Of a stretch of DNA of 6,671 bases, positions 1 through 6,671 are shown in pieces; within the stretch, counting starts at the first letter, position 1; every line of letters starts with the position of its first letter. The notes under the pieces were generated by a model. The model saw only the letters and a program-made list of their open reading frames with translations. It did not search any database and had not been told where the DNA came from. Source of the stretch: Rikenellaceae bacterium (GTDB taxonomy: Bacteria; Bacteroidota; Bacteroidia; Bacteroidales; UBA932); the NCBI GenBank assembly GCA_900769145.1, contig CAAGFN010000215.1:1-6671 (forward strand), written 5' to 3'. The translations under genes were made by a program, and so were the position numbers.

Positions 1-2376
1 CCTGCGCGACCTCATTTCCATCAATGAGATTACAAGCACTATGAACAGTAGGCCGAGGAACATTATGATAATGATACCGGGAGCGGATGCCCAGAATCCC
101 GGCTTGACCACGATTCGGACAGGTTCATGTATTTCCCTCCATTCACCGTTAAGGGAAGATGCCCTTATCCTCAGTTCATAGCCGCCTGCAGGAACATTGT
201 AGAAAGACACTGATTTCGAGTTCATTATATCGTGCCACCCGTCCTCATATCCGGCAAGGCGGCACTGGAGCCGCAATGATGCAGGCTGGTGGACGTTCAG
301 GACTGAAAAAGCCAGGCTGAATGAATTCCGGTCCTTGTCCAGTGCTATCTCATCCAAAAGGTCAGGATTCCTGCCCAGATACACCTCCTCCCCGGCTATG
401 CTGAAGCCTGTGATGACCACATCCGGAAGATTCTGAATCCTGTACAGATCCGAGGGGGTAAACCTGACGAAGCCATTGTCAGAGCCGAAATAAAAATCTC
501 CGCTTCCTGAGCGCAATGAACTCTTGGTGAACTTGTTGTCAAGCAGGCCGTCAATCTTGGAATATACCTTTATGTCCCTGGTTTCAGGGTCAAACTGCAC
601 AAGACCGGAATCGGTCGAGACCCAGAGTTGGCCGTTATCGTCCTCCAGCATCCTGAAGCATACATCCGATGGCATTGACGGCATTGTCTGGCGGTTGACC
701 GGGCTGAATTTGGAAGTCAGCGGGTCATAGACGGCCAGTCCGTGGCTGAACCCGATTACCCAGACACGGTTCCTGCTGTCAATGAAAACAGACGATATCT
801 TGTCCGTCTCAAGTCCGCAGCCGCTTGTCGAAGTATAGTGAACAGGCAGCGAACCTGCCCGAAAATCCCATTTGTACATACCTGTGGCGTAGGTTGCTAT
901 CCACAGGCATCCGTCCGCATCCTCGGCCACCCCGGTCAGGAAGACCCCGTCGAATGCCTCGACCTCGTGGAACTTGTCCCCTCCGGGTTCATACCTGAAT
1001 ATTCCGAGAGTCGTGGTCACGAAGAACTCCCCTGTCCTGGTCTTGAACATCATATCGATACGGGGATCATTGATGCCGGATTTTCTCTCCAGGATGCCGT
1101 AATTCTTCACCGCACCCGTCCTTACATCCATGCGGAAAAGGCCCTCGAATGTGCCTATCCACAGATATGGTGACTCGTAGCAGAGGGAAAATGTAGTCTT
1201 GGGAATCAGGGGATTGTCAATGTGGGAGAGATTCCCGGTCCCGACATCATACCTCAACAGTCCGCATTGTTCCGTGGATACCCAGACGTGGCCCATGTCA
1301 TCCTCCGCAAAAGACCTGACAATGGCTCCCTTCAGGGACATATCCCCTGCCCTGTCGCTCCTCCTGAAGCTGCTCTGGTTCGTGCCACAGTAATTGACTC
1401 CCCCGTCCTTCGTGCCTATCCATATCCCTCCATCCCTGTCCACGAATGAACACAGAACGTAATCTCCTGATATTGAGAATATATCATTCCTGTCCCAGCG
1501 TATATGCTCAATGCTTCCGTCCCGGATGCCGTAACACCAGACACCTCCGGTAGTGGCCAGCCAGATTCTGTCCTGACTGTCAATAGAGGCATCCACGAGA
1601 GTGATATCCTGCGGCAGCTGGAAATCATTTTTCAAGTCCCCGCTGCCAATGTTGAAGGAGGATATCCCGTGTTTGGTGCTGGTTACATATATCCGGCCGT
1701 CGGAGGCCTCGAAAATGCCCTCAATTTCATCATTGAGAAAGTAATCCGTCTCATCTACAGGGCTGAAATCCGAGAATCCGGGGCCGGAATGGAAGAGATT
1801 GAGGTGGTAGCAGGACATCAGGAAGTCTCCTCCCCTGGCGTGAAGCATCTTGCGGAAACCGATAATGTGATTGCCGAAGGAGGAATATGGAAACATTTTC
1901 AATATCCCTGCCGCAGGGTCGTAATTGAAGACTCCCTGGTCATTGACGAGCATCCATATTGTCCCGTCCCGGTCAACTGTGATGAATGTCACCTTGTTAT
2001 GGATGACCGTACCCTTGTCGCTCACGGCCCTGAGCGGTTCGAACCTGTCTTTTTCGTAGTCATAGCGGGATACACCGTTGTCGGTGCCGACCCAGATATT
2101 GCCGGAATGGTCTTCCTCAATGCAGAATACGTAGTCCGATGTGAGGCCCAGCTCATCCCTGTCATATACCTTGAATGAGGAGCCGTCATAGCGGTTGAGT
2201 CCCTTGGCTGTGCCTATCCAGATGAAGCCTCTGGAATCCTGTGTGATTTTGTTGACACTGTCGTAGGATATGCCGCTGTTCTGCGTATTGAGGCTGATGA
2301 ACTGGTATGGAACCGACCCGGTCGCCGTGATGGCGGCCAGTAATGTCAATGCCAATATGCAGAGGGTTTTCTTCAT
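1..2376 (-). CDS. Two-propeller/Y_Y_Y periplasmic sensor regulator, probably a hybrid two-component system (HTCS) protein; C-terminus beyond window
   Basis: An open frame of 792 codons starts at ATG 2376 and reaches the left edge without a stop. Residues 1-20 (MKKTLCILALTLLAAITATG) form a signal peptide. About 13 reg_prop-type propeller repeats follow, marked by W-[IVL]-x-T-x-x-G cores with Trp at 53, 95, 141, 272, 319, 365, 406, 492, 539 and 585, and degenerate cores near 230, 452 and 630. This suits two seven-bladed beta-propellers. Residues ~690-757 match a Y_Y_Y domain (LAGYEDGW, then NVPAGGYELRIRAS), and ~766-786 form one transmembrane helix followed by a basic cytosolic start (MRSRR). 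In the Bacteroidota HTCS family this half sits in the periplasm and senses oligosaccharide or sugar; histidine kinase, receiver and AraC-type DNA-binding domains usually follow. Those are outside the window, so a plain kinase or a LuxR-type output is also possible. The gene lies 66 bases after the epimerase on the same strand and no promoter is obvious in the gap, so co-transcription is likely. The ligand is unknown; a fucose-containing glycan is inferred from context only. Confidence 0.9.
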   Translation of the reverse strand, partial: MKKTLCILALTLLAAITATGSVPYQFISLNTQNSGISYDSVNKITQDSRGFIWIGTAKGLNRYDGSSFKVYDRDELGLTSDYVFCIEEDHSGNIWVGTDNGVSRYDYEKDRFEPLRAVSDKGTVIHNKVTFITVDRDGTIWMLVNDQGVFNYDPAAGILKMFPYSSFGNHIIGFRKMLHARGGDFLMSCYHLNLFHSGPGFSDFSPVDETDYFLNDEIEGIFEASDGRIYVTSTKHGISSFNIGSGDLKNDFQLPQDITLVDASIDSQDRIWLATTGGVWCYGIRDGSIEHIRWDRNDIFSISGDYVLCSFVDRDGGIWIGTKDGGVNYCGTNQSSFRRSDRAGDMSLKGAIVRSFAEDDMGHVWVSTEQCGLLRYDVGTGNLSHIDNPLIPKTTFSLCYESPYLWIGTFEGLFRMDVRTGAVKNYGILERKSGINDPRIDMMFKTRTGEFFVTTTLGIFRYEPGGDKFHEVEAFDGVFLTGVAEDADGCLWIATYATGMYKWDFRAGSLPVHYTSTSGCGLETDKISSVFIDSRNRVWVIGFSHGLAVYDPLTSKFSPVNRQTMPSMPSDVCFRMLEDDNGQLWVSTDSGLVQFDPETRDIKVYSKIDGLLDNKFTKSSLRSGSGDFYFGSDNGFVRFTPSDLYRIQNLPDVVITGFSIAGEEVYLGRNPDLLDEIALDKDRNSFSLAFSVLNVHQPASLRLQCRLAGYEDGWHDIMNSKSVSFYNVPAGGYELRIRASSLNGEWREIHEPVRIVVKPGFWASAPGIIIIMFLGLLFIVLVISLMEMRSRR

Positions 2377-2442
2377 TCAGATTTCTCGAAATGACAAGGG
2401 AGACGGATATTGAGATGCGTGGAAGGGTGTCGGTGAGCCGCT

Positions 2443-3582
2443 TCACCTGGCGTAGAAATGCCACTCGGTGACGGATTCGTACTTCTCTCCCGGACGGAGA
2501 ATGGTGGACGGGAAACGTTCCTGGTTAGGAGAATCCGCAAAATGGAGGGTTTCCAGCAGCATTGCCCCGTATTTTTCCAGCGGGCCGTACTTGCCCACAA
2601 TCTTCTCGCTAAGTCCACGTCCGGTATAGGTCAGGAGGGCCGGCTCGGTGGTCCAGGTCTCCACTCCCCTTCCGGAACGGCGTTCGTACAGGTCCGCCGC
2701 CCTGCGAAGTGTCCCGTCCCAGCCATTGAGTTTCCAGCAGGCGGACATTCCGTGCATTATTTCCAGCTGCCTGTTGGGCATATCGAGGCGGTAATCCACC
2801 CTGTGAGGTTCACGGAAATCAAACGGGGAATCCTCGACCGGAAGGAGTTCTTCCGGGCAGAAATGGGTGTTGTTCAGAACGGAAGTATCCGCATTGACTG
2901 TCAGAAGATGATCCATCACATAACCTCCGTCGGAGCCCTTGAGATTGAAATAAGTATGGTTGGAGAGGTTTATGACTGTCGGCTTGTCGGTCGTGGCTTC
3001 ATATTCTATCCGGCAGACGTTGTCATTTGTCCACCAATAAGTTACGTAGCAGTCACAGTTCCCCGGGAAGCCCTCTTCCCCGTCCGGGCTGATTCTGTGG
3101 AAGCGGACTCCTCGACGGTCATCCTCCTGAAGAAGTTCGTAATCCCAGACGAAGCGGTCAAATCCCCGGTAGCCTCCGTGGCACTGTACAGGCTCGCCGT
3201 CGAAATGCTCATTGGCCACGACATCGTATTTCTGTCCGTCAATGGTGAATGACGCACCGTCAATCCTGTTGCCGTAACGTCCTATGACACAGCCCATAAA
3301 GCGTTCCTTACCGTTCTCGAACGAGTCAATGTCGCCGTAGCCGGCCACCACGTCGTCAATCCTTCCATTGCAGTCCGGAACATTGATACTGACAATTCTC
3401 GCCCCGAAATCGGTCAATGTCATATATGCCCCGGATGCGTTCCGGAGGGTTATCAGGGCAGTCTCCTGCCCAGTTGACAATGCTCCAAATGCCCCTGCTG
3501 ATGCTTCAGGGCCTTTCTTTCCGCAGCAAGACATTGCCATAGACGTGGCCGCGGCAAGCATAATGATGGTTCTCAGTCTCAT
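2443..3582 (-). CDS. galM: Aldose 1-epimerase (GalM-family mutarotase), predicted lipoprotein
   Basis: The family interconverts the alpha and beta anomers of free aldoses. From ATG 3582 the protein has 379 residues. It begins with a lipoprotein-type signal (RLRTIIMLAAATSMAMSC, lipidated Cys probably 19), so it should sit in the cell envelope; the residues after Cys19 are CGKKG, not the acidic surface-export signal known from Bacteroides. Family motifs in order: YGNRIDG (Arg106), QCHGGYRGFD (His135, catalytic type), NLSNHTYFNLKG (His209, catalytic type), EDSPFDFR, MLLETLHFADSPNQ (Glu344, catalytic base type) and the closing LRPGEKYESVTEWHFY. The usual G-[FY]-D-H-N segment reads G-M-S-A-C at 278-282, so the conserved sugar-binding Asp is Ser280. 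The frame also opens upstream to TTG 3624 (14 more residues), but that would put a polar, charged stretch before the signal peptide, so ATG 3582 is preferred. Its place beside fucI and fucP suggests action on L-fucose or sugars released with it; this is inference. Confidence 0.92.
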   Translation of the reverse strand: MRLRTIIMLAAATSMAMSCCGKKGPEASAGAFGALSTGQETALITLRNASGAYMTLTDFGARIVSINVPDCNGRIDDVVAGYGDIDSFENGKERFMGCVIGRYGNRIDGASFTIDGQKYDVVANEHFDGEPVQCHGGYRGFDRFVWDYELLQEDDRRGVRFHRISPDGEEGFPGNCDCYVTYWWTNDNVCRIEYEATTDKPTVINLSNHTYFNLKGSDGGYVMDHLLTVNADTSVLNNTHFCPEELLPVEDSPFDFREPHRVDYRLDMPNRQLEIMHGMSACWKLNGWDGTLRRAADLYERRSGRGVETWTTEPALLTYTGRGLSEKIVGKYGPLEKYGAMLLETLHFADSPNQERFPSTILRPGEKYESVTEWHFYAR

Positions 3583-3597
3583 ACGATACGAATTTAT

Positions 3598-3630
3598 GGA
3601 AGGCCGCCCCGCATTGGAGTGCAACCTTCC
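3598..3630 (-). other. Hairpin in the fucP-galM intergenic leader
   Basis: In the minus-strand RNA, GGAAGGUUGC (3630-3621) pairs with GCGGCCUUCC (3607-3598): a 10-bp stem with two G-U pairs and a 13-base loop. It ends 15 bases before the preferred galM start. No U-tract follows (the next bases are AUAAAUUCG), so it is not a standard intrinsic terminator. If the -7 element at 3639-3632 is used, the hairpin would sit at or within a few bases of the 5' end of the galM mRNA. Otherwise it may act as a processing or stability element in a longer fucI-fucP-galM transcript. Confidence 0.45.
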
Positions 3631-3631
3631 A

Positions 3632-3639
3632 CAAATATA
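3632..3639 (-). promoter_or_regulatory. Candidate Bacteroidota -7 promoter element before galM
   Basis: On the minus strand this reads TATATTTG, a full match to the Bacteroidota -7 consensus TAnnTTTG. It lies in the AT-rich half of the fucP-galM gap. Initiation would fall near 3626-3624, leaving a leader of about 42-45 bases before ATG 3582. The -33 element (TTTG about 19-21 bases further upstream) is poor: that region reads CACTTATGG. The match could be chance in an AT-rich gap, or a weak internal promoter giving galM and the sensor separate expression from fucI-fucP. Confidence 0.35.
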
Positions 3640-3662
3640 ATTTTCAATTCGCCATAAGTGTG

Positions 3663-5042
3663 CTACTTTTCAGGCAAATTATGCAATTTTCCGCTCATCC
3701 GCACTCCATACACGGCAATGACCACGAAACATATCAGCGGCAGGATGAAGGAAATGTTCACGGCCGGCATTGAGAATACCGTCCCGGCGTCGATTATGGA
3801 GGCCTGGAGAGGAGGCAGGACGCTTCCGCCAAGGATGGCCATAATCAGGCCCGCAGAACCGAGTTTGGCATCTTCCCCGGTGCCTTCAAGGGCTATTCCG
3901 TAGATGGTCGGGAACATCAGGGACATGCAGATGCTTATCGCCACTAGGCAATACAGCCCGGCCCGGCCCTGAAGCAGGATGACAGCCACGCTGAGCAGTA
4001 TCCCGCCCAATGCGAATGAAGAGAGCATCCGACCCGGTCTGAGATATTTCAGCAGATATGTACAAATGAAGCGGGACAGGACGAAGAAAAGCATTGCAAT
4101 GATGTTGTAGCCCTGTGAGAGGACCTCGGCGGCCTTCTCGGAGAGAATGCCTTCGGAAGGCTGCCCCAGCATTGACAGAATGCCTCTCTCGAAACCGTTA
4201 GGCATTGTACCGACAAGCACTCTGGTGCCGTATTGGATGATGAATGTCCAGCACATTATCTGTGCTCCCACGTAGAAAAACTGCGCCAGGACACCCTCAC
4301 GGTAGGATTTCCGGGCGAAAAGCCGTTTGACAGTCGCCTTGAATCCAGTGTTCACTCCGCTGTCGGCATTCTTCGGCATTCTGGTAAGGAGGATGATAAC
4401 GAACATCACGGCAATCACCAATGCTATGGCGAGATACGGGGCAATGAGAATGCTCAAGTCGCTGTGTTTCATTATCTCGAACTCCTCCGGGGAGAGAAGA
4501 GCCCTGTCCGCGCTACTCATCGGGTCAAGCCTGTTCTGGATGAAATTCATTGCCACGAACATTCCCAGGAGGGAGCCGCAAGGATTGAAACTCTGGGCGA
4601 GGTTCAGGCGGCGGGTTGCAGTCTCCTCCGGTCCCATTGATAGAATGAACGGGTTGCAGGATGTCTCCAGGAAGGAGAGGCCGCAGGTCATGATGAAATA
4701 TGCTGCAAGGAACGGATAGTAGGAACCTGTCATCTCGGCCGGCCAGAACAGGAATGCTCCCAATGCGTACAGGCCGAGGCCTACGAGTACGCCTGACTTG
4801 TAGGAGAACTTCCTTATGAAGAGGGCCGCAGGGATAGCCATGGCGAAATATCCGCCGTAGAAGGCCACCTGGACGAGGGCTCCGTCGGTTACGCTCATCC
4901 GGAATATCTTCGAGAATGCCTTGACCATCGGGTTGGTGATGTCATTGGCGAAGCCCCAGAGAGCGAAGCAGAATGTTATGAGCACGAACGGGACCAGATA
5001 ACTGACCCCGTCCTTGCTCAGAATCGGTGTTTTTTCTTTCAT
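3663..5042 (-). CDS. fucP: L-fucose:H+ symporter (FucP, MFS fucose permease)
   Basis: A 459-residue inner-membrane protein of the major facilitator superfamily that imports L-fucose with protons; E. coli FucP has 438 residues. About 12 hydrophobic helices are visible: roughly 15-34, 54-77, 83-101, 107-127, 151-168, 196-219, 251-270, 310-331, 342-358, 363-384, 394-414 and 425-446. The protein aligns well by eye with E. coli FucP: ALWGFANDITNP in helix 1, FYGGYFAMAIPA and SYKSGVLVGLGLYALGAFLFWP in helices 2-3, LETSCNPF in helix 4 (Glu126, equivalent to E. coli Glu135) and RLNLAQSFNPCGSLLG in helix 5. The stretch MFPTIYGIALEGTG near 376-389 is also typical. Ungapped alignment puts Asn37 where E. 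coli has the functionally important Asp46, with Asp34 three residues earlier. The start ATG 5042 is only 6 bases after the fucI stop, so the two are surely one transcript. No Shine-Dalgarno sequence is seen. Specificity for L-fucose rests on similarity and on fucI next door; other sugars handled by FucP relatives cannot be excluded. Confidence 0.93.
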   Translation of the reverse strand: MKEKTPILSKDGVSYLVPFVLITFCFALWGFANDITNPMVKAFSKIFRMSVTDGALVQVAFYGGYFAMAIPAALFIRKFSYKSGVLVGLGLYALGAFLFWPAEMTGSYYPFLAAYFIMTCGLSFLETSCNPFILSMGPEETATRRLNLAQSFNPCGSLLGMFVAMNFIQNRLDPMSSADRALLSPEEFEIMKHSDLSILIAPYLAIALVIAVMFVIILLTRMPKNADSGVNTGFKATVKRLFARKSYREGVLAQFFYVGAQIMCWTFIIQYGTRVLVGTMPNGFERGILSMLGQPSEGILSEKAAEVLSQGYNIIAMLFFVLSRFICTYLLKYLRPGRMLSSFALGGILLSVAVILLQGRAGLYCLVAISICMSLMFPTIYGIALEGTGEDAKLGSAGLIMAILGGSVLPPLQASIIDAGTVFSMPAVNISFILPLICFVVIAVYGVRMSGKLHNLPEK

Positions 5043-5048
5043 TGAATA

Positions 5049-6671
5049 TTACTTATACAGCGGTCCGAAATTCGCGCAGGCCCTGAAATCGGCGCCCTCC
5101 TTGTCCATGCCGAATGCATTCCAGCAGGATGGACGGAAAATGTCCTCGTCAGCCACATTGTGCATGCAGACAGGGATGCGCAGCATTGAGCAGAGAGTGA
5201 TGAGGTCGGCTCCGATATGTCCGTAGGCAATGGCCCCGTGGTTGGCTCCCCAGTTGTTCATCACTGAATAGACGTCCTTGAAGCAGTCCTTGCGCGCATC
5301 CAGGCGAGGCACGAACCAGGTGGTAGGCCAGGTAGGGTCGGTACGTGTGTCAAGCCCCTTGTGAATCTCCGGGTCGAGGTCGGCTGTCCAACCCTCGGCG
5401 AGCTGGAGAACAGGCCCGAGGCCCTTCACCTTGTTGATACGGATCATTGTCACAGGCATTCCCCCGCGGGTCAGGAAGTGGCTGGAATATCCGCCGCCCC
5501 TGAAGTAATCCCTGTCGGCAGGCAGCCAGTCGGTATGTTTCAGAATCTCCTCCCTGTCCTTCTCGGTGAGATTCCACCATTCCTTCATTACCGGACGGCC
5601 CTCAGAATCAGTGGCATAGCCATTGCCGTCGAGAGTGGTCGCACCGGAATTGATGAGATGTATCAATCCGCCTTCGGCAATGCCGGTGAGGTCCTTTCCT
5701 GTCACCCTTTTCACTGCCTCTGGACTCCAATATGTACGTACATCGCTGAAAATCATTGCCTTGTTGGTCAGTAGATGGCCGAAGAGCATTGCGAGTCCGT
5801 TGAGTGAGTCGTTCTCGGTGGCGAGGACAATGGATTCACGGAAGCCGTTCCAGTCGAACTGGGTGTTGAGAAGTGCCTCGACGAAGTCCCCGTTAGGTTT
5901 CCAGTCGGTCCACTGGCGCTGTCCCTGGAAGCCTCCGGCAATGGCATTGTGACCAAGGGCCTCCTCCTTGAATCCCATCTCTCGGAGTTTCGGATTGCCC
6001 TTCATCAAGTCTCTCATTATCAGGTACATCTTGGTGACGAACTCCCAGTCCTGGTCCTTCTGCTCGCGGGTCTTCTGCTTCTCCGGACGGTTCTTGTCCC
6101 AGCCTTCATTGACCTTGCAGTATTTCTTCACCCATTCGAATGCCTTCTCATATTCTTCCTTGTCATAGATGCCTTCGTCCATACGCCTGAGGATTTCGGT
6201 CTGATCCACCTGCTCGTTGCGCATTCCAAGGTATTCCTGCCACATGTCCGGGTCCACGATACTGCCGGCGATTCCCATTGACACGGAGCCGAAACTGAGG
6301 TAGGATTTGCCTCTCATAGTGGCCACGGCCTGTGCTGCACGGGCCCAGCGGAGGATTTTTTCGGCAACATCTGCCGGGATTGAATTGTCGGTAATGTCCT
6401 GCACGTCGTGGCCGTAGATTCCGTATGCAGGGAGGCCTTTCTGTGCGTGTGCGGCAAGGACGGCGGCGAGATAGACGGCTCCCGGGCGCTCTGTGCCGTT
6501 GAATCCCCAGACTGCCTTGGGCCAGGTAGGATGCATATCCATGGTCTCCGAGCCGTAGCACCAGCAGGATGTCACGGTAATGGTCGAGCCTACATTGCAT
6601 TTTTCGAATTTCTCGGCGCAGGCGGCTGCTTCGGCCACTCTGCCGATGGTGGTGTCGGCAATGACGCATTC
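5049..6671 (-). CDS. fucI: L-fucose isomerase (FucI), N-terminus beyond window
   Basis: This cytosolic enzyme isomerises L-fucose to L-fuculose, the first step of the phosphorylating fucose pathway; family members also act on D-arabinose and use Mn2+. The visible part is 540 codons plus stop TAA. It begins at ECVIADTTIG, matching E. coli FucI from about residue 54 of 591, so roughly 53 residues and the start codon lie to the right. Similarity to E. coli is very high throughout: TVTSCWCYGSETMDM, WGFNGTERPGAVYLAA, GHDVQD, GKSYLSFGSVSMGIAGSIVD, AGGFQGQRQWTD, FRGGGYSSHFLTRGG, GLGPVLQLAEGW, WPTTWFVPRLDA and the C-terminus FRACANFGPLYK. The metal-binding catalytic residues are intact: Glu in ATENDSLNG (visible residue 286, E. 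coli Glu337), Asp in FSDVRTYWSPEA (310, Asp361) and His in WGANHGAIAYGHIG (478, His528). A GTG at 6638 is an internal Val codon, not a start, because strong similarity continues upstream to the edge. No frameshift is seen. It is the first visible gene of the run. Confidence 0.97.
   Translation of the reverse strand, partial: ECVIADTTIGRVAEAAACAEKFEKCNVGSTITVTSCWCYGSETMDMHPTWPKAVWGFNGTERPGAVYLAAVLAAHAQKGLPAYGIYGHDVQDITDNSIPADVAEKILRWARAAQAVATMRGKSYLSFGSVSMGIAGSIVDPDMWQEYLGMRNEQVDQTEILRRMDEGIYDKEEYEKAFEWVKKYCKVNEGWDKNRPEKQKTREQKDQDWEFVTKMYLIMRDLMKGNPKLREMGFKEEALGHNAIAGGFQGQRQWTDWKPNGDFVEALLNTQFDWNGFRESIVLATENDSLNGLAMLFGHLLTNKAMIFSDVRTYWSPEAVKRVTGKDLTGIAEGGLIHLINSGATTLDGNGYATDSEGRPVMKEWWNLTEKDREEILKHTDWLPADRDYFRGGGYSSHFLTRGGMPVTMIRINKVKGLGPVLQLAEGWTADLDPEIHKGLDTRTDPTWPTTWFVPRLDARKDCFKDVYSVMNNWGANHGAIAYGHIGADLITLCSMLRIPVCMHNVADEDIFRPSCWNAFGMDKEGADFRACANFGPLYK

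Noticed and set aside
1504..2178. 224-codon open frame on the plus strand inside the sensor gene
   Set aside because: It lies wholly opposite a continuous propeller-coding frame with clear repeats. Its translation has no recognisable domain, so it is a by-product of the coding pattern on the other strand.
2381..2392. Inverted repeat atttc-tc-gaaat just upstream of the sensor start
   Set aside because: The arms are 5 bases with a 2-base centre: too short for a stable RNA hairpin and easily chance as an operator. No second copy was noticed in the other intergenic gaps.
2458..3252. 264-codon open frame on the plus strand opposite the epimerase
   Set aside because: The minus-strand frame carries all the GalM motifs through this region; the plus-strand product is not recognisable.
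3583..3624. Upstream TTG start for the epimerase adding 14 residues
   Set aside because: It would place a polar stretch with charged residues before a well-formed lipoprotein signal, and the ATG at 3582 gives a normal signal peptide. The extra codons also overlap the intergenic hairpin.
3598..3630. Hairpin read as a Rho-independent terminator after fucP
   Set aside because: No run of T follows the stem on the minus strand, and the next gene begins 15 bases later on the same strand.
6163..6669. 168-codon open frame on the minus strand in another frame of fucI
   Set aside because: The Arg-rich translation is unrelated to any family I know, while the overlapping frame matches FucI almost residue for residue.

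Overview
The window looks like the chromosome of a gut-type member of the Bacteroidales (Bacteroidota) with moderately high GC, a little above 50% by eye. Four lines of evidence support this. The regulator at the left edge has the two-propeller plus Y_Y_Y architecture typical of Bacteroidota sugar sensors. The sugar epimerase carries a lipoprotein signal. No gene start has a convincing Shine-Dalgarno sequence. The only promoter-like element matches the Bacteroidota -7 consensus TAnnTTTG. The genus cannot be named from this sequence.

All genes lie on the minus strand, so transcription runs from right to left. In that order they are: fucI (L-fucose isomerase; first ~53 residues beyond the right edge), fucP (L-fucose:H+ symporter; 6 bases after fucI), a GalM-family aldose 1-epimerase with a lipoprotein signal (80 bases after fucP from the preferred ATG), and a large periplasmic-propeller sensor regulator (66 bases after the epimerase). 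The regulator runs off the left edge just after its transmembrane helix, so its output domains are not visible. There is no gene-free stretch longer than 80 bases, and there are no RNA genes, mobile elements or CRISPR arrays.

The genes read as a fucose-use module. The epimerase would equilibrate sugar anomers in the cell envelope, FucP would import L-fucose across the inner membrane, and FucI would convert it to L-fuculose. The sensor would report an envelope sugar signal to transcription. Fuculokinase, fuculose-1-phosphate aldolase and fucosidase are not in the window and may lie to the right.

The points most worth a second look are: a Ser where the GalM family has a sugar-binding Asp; an Asn at the FucP position equivalent to E. 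coli Asp46, with an Asp one helical turn earlier; and a strong hairpin next to a Bacteroidota-like -7 element in the fucP-galM gap. I found no clear evidence of a wholly new system. The novelty, if any, lies in the coupling of a variant envelope mutarotase and a propeller sensor to fucose uptake.
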